Below are positions 63,580-64,000 of a stretch of 64,000 bases of DNA, piece by piece. Source of the DNA: Arsenophonus sp046530735 (lineage in GTDB: Bacteria; Pseudomonadota; Gammaproteobacteria; Enterobacterales; Enterobacteriaceae). The translations under genes and the position numbers were made by a program. Location of the stretch: positions 1-64,000 of the forward strand of contig JBHEQV010000015.1 in the NCBI GenBank assembly GCA_046530735.1, given 5' to 3'. Each line of letters opens with the position of its first letter. Positions within the stretch are counted from its first letter, which is position 1. Under the pieces are notes generated by a model. It made no database searches and was not told where the DNA came from. It saw only the letters and a list, made by a program, of their open reading frames with translations.

Positions 63580-64000
63580 CTGTTATTTATTTTTCTATAC
63601 TATTTATTTTTCTATACATTGCATTCGAGGTTTAATACGTTTTTCAAAACGCGCTGCTTTCCAAGCACATCTAATACAATATCCATAGGGGTAAAAGCAA
63701 ATATAAGAAAAAATAATTCCAACATCACCATTCAGCAATAAAACTTGAACGTTTACCGAACATACCTATTGTTTCTAAAAATAACTGCTATTAAAGTCAT
63801 CAAGGTAAGCCTAAATTGAAGTAAAATCTGAAAGCATAATTAAATGATGAATATCTTGTCTATCTGGTAAAAATAACTCATTTTTTTATGCAGTCGTCAA
63901 TACATGATAGCAATATTCTTCATCAGAAGAATAACAATAATCCAAAAGACAGTCACTGATTTAATTGAGAATTGCTCATCTTGTGTCAACATTAACAACA
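63580..64000 (-). pseudogene. wecA: UDP-GlcNAc:undecaprenyl-phosphate GlcNAc-1-P transferase WecA, 3' part
   Basis: WecA starts ECA synthesis by making lipid I in the inner membrane. The minus strand reads LFLPDRQDIHHLIMLSDFTS (63885-63825), matching SPFSPDRQHIHHLIMRAGFTS, followed by a frameshift and FYPYGYCIRCAWKAARFEKRIKPRM (63700-63630), matching FFLYGYCIKRAWKVARFIKRVKRRL. The gene continues beyond the window edge. Stops and at least two frame changes mark it as dead. Confidence 0.9.
63584..63617. repeat. 17-bp perfect tandem duplication
   Basis: TATTTATTTTTCTATAC occurs twice in direct succession (63584-63600 and 63601-63617), at the 3' edge of the wecA remnant. A 17-bp duplication would shift the frame if it lies inside coding sequence. 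Confidence 0.92.

Overview
The window looks like chromosome from an AT-rich, heavily decaying member of the Enterobacterales, most plausibly an insect endosymbiont (Arsenophonus-, Serratia symbiotica- or Sodalis-allied type; the genus cannot be fixed by eye). Every surviving protein reads as a close relative of its Escherichia coli counterpart. The local gene orders are those of enterobacteria: nudC-hemE; cmk-rpsA-ihfB; trmB/mutY-yggX-mltC-tRNA-Phe; yigI/corA/uvrD-yigB-xerC-yigA-dapF-lptM/cyaY/cyaA/hemCDXY/tRNA-Pro-Leu-His-Arg/yifK/wecG-wecA. Most genes are broken by many substitutions, stops and frameshifts but still sit in their ancestral places. Only about a dozen protein genes (clsA, cmk, rpsA, ihfB, trmB, mutY, grxD, uvrD, yigA, dapF, wecE, probably lptM, and the catalytic half of cyaA) and three tRNA genes look intact.

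Layout. 1-4.1 kb: IS256 remnant, dead hemE and nudC, a second IS256 fragment. 4.2-5.6 kb: clsA (minus). 6.4-11.6 kb: a solid block of dead IS256, IS481 and IS1595 copies. 11.7-14.5 kb: cmk-rpsA-ihfB (plus). 14.6-19.2 kb: another graveyard of IS481, IS1595, IS256 and two unidentified recurring segments. 19.3-24.4 kb: trmB divergent from mutY, then dead yggX and mltC (split by an IS256 copy) and tRNA-Phe. 24.6-28.4 kb: IS1595 and IS256 remnants around grxD. 28.4-36.9 kb: dead yigI and corA, live uvrD, dead yigB and xerC, live yigA-dapF-lptM. 37-41.7 kb: dead cyaY, a near full-length dead IS1595, and cyaA reduced to its catalytic domain. 42.2-46.4 kb: hemC-hemD-hemX-hemY, all broken. 47-49.3 kb: IS256, then an arg-his-leu-pro tRNA operon in which only Arg and His look sound. 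49.4-52 kb: yifK split by IS256. 52-64 kb: the complete enterobacterial common antigen (ECA) cluster, dead throughout except wecE.

What it means together. The retained genes serve translation, nucleoid structure, DNA repair, lipid and cell-wall precursor synthesis and Fe-S chemistry. The lost ones serve heme synthesis, ECA synthesis, Mg2+ uptake through CorA, murein turnover, dimer resolution and amino-acid uptake. That pattern fits a host-restricted bacterium. Twelve IS256-family remnants, about seven IS1595 remnants and three IS481 remnants make up roughly a third of the window; none retains an open transposase, so the expansion is old and finished. Of the points worth a second look, the main ones are: a cyaA cut at its catalytic/regulatory boundary with a near-consensus CRP site still upstream; three good tRNA genes none of which encodes a correct CCA end; an intact wecE alone in a dead pathway; a series of long perfect inverted repeats confined to decayed DNA; and two recurring segments that I could not assign to any family. 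I found no convincing new defence, CRISPR, prophage or secondary-metabolite system. All identifications come from reading translations against remembered family sequences; no search was run.
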